Assembly (NCBI GenBank): GCA_009380095.1
Contig: WHSL01000025.1
Coordinates: forward strand, 1 to 41,333
Direction: 5' to 3'
Length of the DNA: 41,333 nt
Origin: Streptosporangiales bacterium
GTDB taxonomy: Bacteria; Actinomycetota; Actinomycetes; Streptosporangiales; Streptosporangiaceae
Part shown: positions 40,981 to 41,333 of the stretch, one piece after another
How the letters are laid out: each line of letters opens with the position of its first letter
Numbering within the stretch: position 1 is the stretch's first letter
Program-made: the position numbers and the translations under genes
The notes under the pieces: generated by a model
The model's database searches: none
Told to the model about the DNA's origin: nothing
The model's input: the letters and a program-made list of their open reading frames with translations, nothing else

Positions 40981-41333
40981 ATGCGGCTGTTCGACCTTCC
41001 CCGGCGTTCCCGGCCGGCCCGCGACGACCCCACCGGATCCGCGGCTCCCGGCGATCGGGGCCCGGAGTCCACCGGCCGGCACCGTCGGCCCGAGCAGCCC
41101 GATCCGGGCGAGCGCGACGAGCGTGCCCGGCGTTCCGAGCCCCGCTCGCTGCGGCAGCTGCTCGGCGAGTTCGGGCGCGACGCGCGGCGTCGCTCCCCGT
41201 ACCCATCGCCACCGCGCACCGACACCCTGGAACGCCCGTCCGAAACCCAGGATCGCCGCACCCCGCGCCAGGACCCCCGAGACCGCGGCACTACGCGCCA
41301 GGACACCCGGGACCGCGGTGAGCGCGGTGAGCG
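40981..41333 (+). CDS. Partial ORF, Arg/Asp/Pro-rich N-terminus (runs off window)
   Basis: From ATG 40981, 117 codons stay open to the window edge; the stop is beyond. GGGGAGG lies 7 bases upstream, so this is a real start. The visible part (MRLFDLPRRSRPARDD to RGERGE) has no membrane helix and is extremely rich in Arg, Asp, Pro and Glu, with a near-repeat RQDPRDRGTTRQDTRDRGER at its end. I cannot assign a family; such tails usually precede a membrane or nucleic-acid-binding domain in actinomycete proteins. Confidence 0.6.
   Translation, partial: MRLFDLPRRSRPARDDPTGSAAPGDRGPESTGRHRRPEQPDPGERDERARRSEPRSLRQLLGEFGRDARRRSPYPSPPRTDTLERPSETQDRRTPRQDPRDRGTTRQDTRDRGERGE

Noticed and set aside
1-41333. 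tRNA, rRNA, ydaO riboswitch, insertion sequences or integrases
   Set aside because: No cloverleaf, rRNA segment, c-di-AMP riboswitch core, transposase or integrase motif was recognised on either strand; a covariance-model scan would be the decisive check.

Overview
The window is chromosomal DNA from a high-GC filamentous actinomycete. Third codon positions are almost all G or C, start codons are a mix of ATG, GTG and TTG, and many starts sit 6-9 bases after a TANNNT -10 box with no ribosome binding site (leaderless transcripts). The order proC, acuC, phosphatase, BldC-type HTH gene, bS22, epimerase, acyltransferase, HAD phosphatase, bldN, then rex-hemA-hemC-hemD-hemB is, from memory, a block shared with Streptomyces. 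Small differences, such as the short BldN N-terminus and the stunted anti-sigma candidate, suggest a non-Streptomyces relative, perhaps Streptosporangiales. The genus cannot be fixed from the sequence alone.

Layout: 1-3120 holds a PPOX/F420-type oxidoreductase cut by the window edge, then the radA-disA genome-integrity pair (minus strand). 3436-4341 is a secreted SGNH esterase, followed by about 520 bases without a convincing gene that contain an array of about ten 33-bp tandem repeats (4483-4800). 4872-10154 is a metabolic and regulatory stretch: methyltransferase, sugar-phosphate isomerase-like protein, TetR regulator, proline dehydrogenase, a DUF4097 protein and proC. 10653-16365 is the conserved acuC to HAD block. 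16412-19323 is the developmental sigma factor BldN with a truncated putative anti-sigma partner, a seven-helix membrane protein fused to an ABM domain, and a glutaredoxin-like protein. 19391-25004 is the heme operon rex-hemA-hemC-hemD-hemB with a good Rex operator overlapping its own promoter. hemL lies apart at 30012.

25010-29901 is the most accessory-looking part. It has a receptor-like Ser/Thr kinase with an altered catalytic loop, and a probable polymorphic toxin/immunity pair. The toxin has a type IVb (Flp) prepilin-like N-terminus, a proline-rich stalk, a HINT autoprotease domain and a small C-terminal domain that may be an RNase. A lipoprotein is transcribed divergently from the toxin. 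After hemL come a Prim-Pol domain protein and, divergently, a membrane-anchored STAND NTPase with TPR repeats, then a drug/metabolite transporter gene broken by an internal deletion. 35410-40265 is the system II cytochrome c maturation cluster (resA-ccdA-resB-ccsB) headed by a histidine phosphatase. The window closes with a PLDc_N membrane protein and a partial, highly charged ORF.

Taken together, heme synthesis (hemA, C, D, B, L), its NADH-sensing repressor Rex and the machinery that attaches heme to c-type cytochromes are all present within 21 kb. No rRNA, tRNA, CRISPR array, insertion sequence or integrase was seen.
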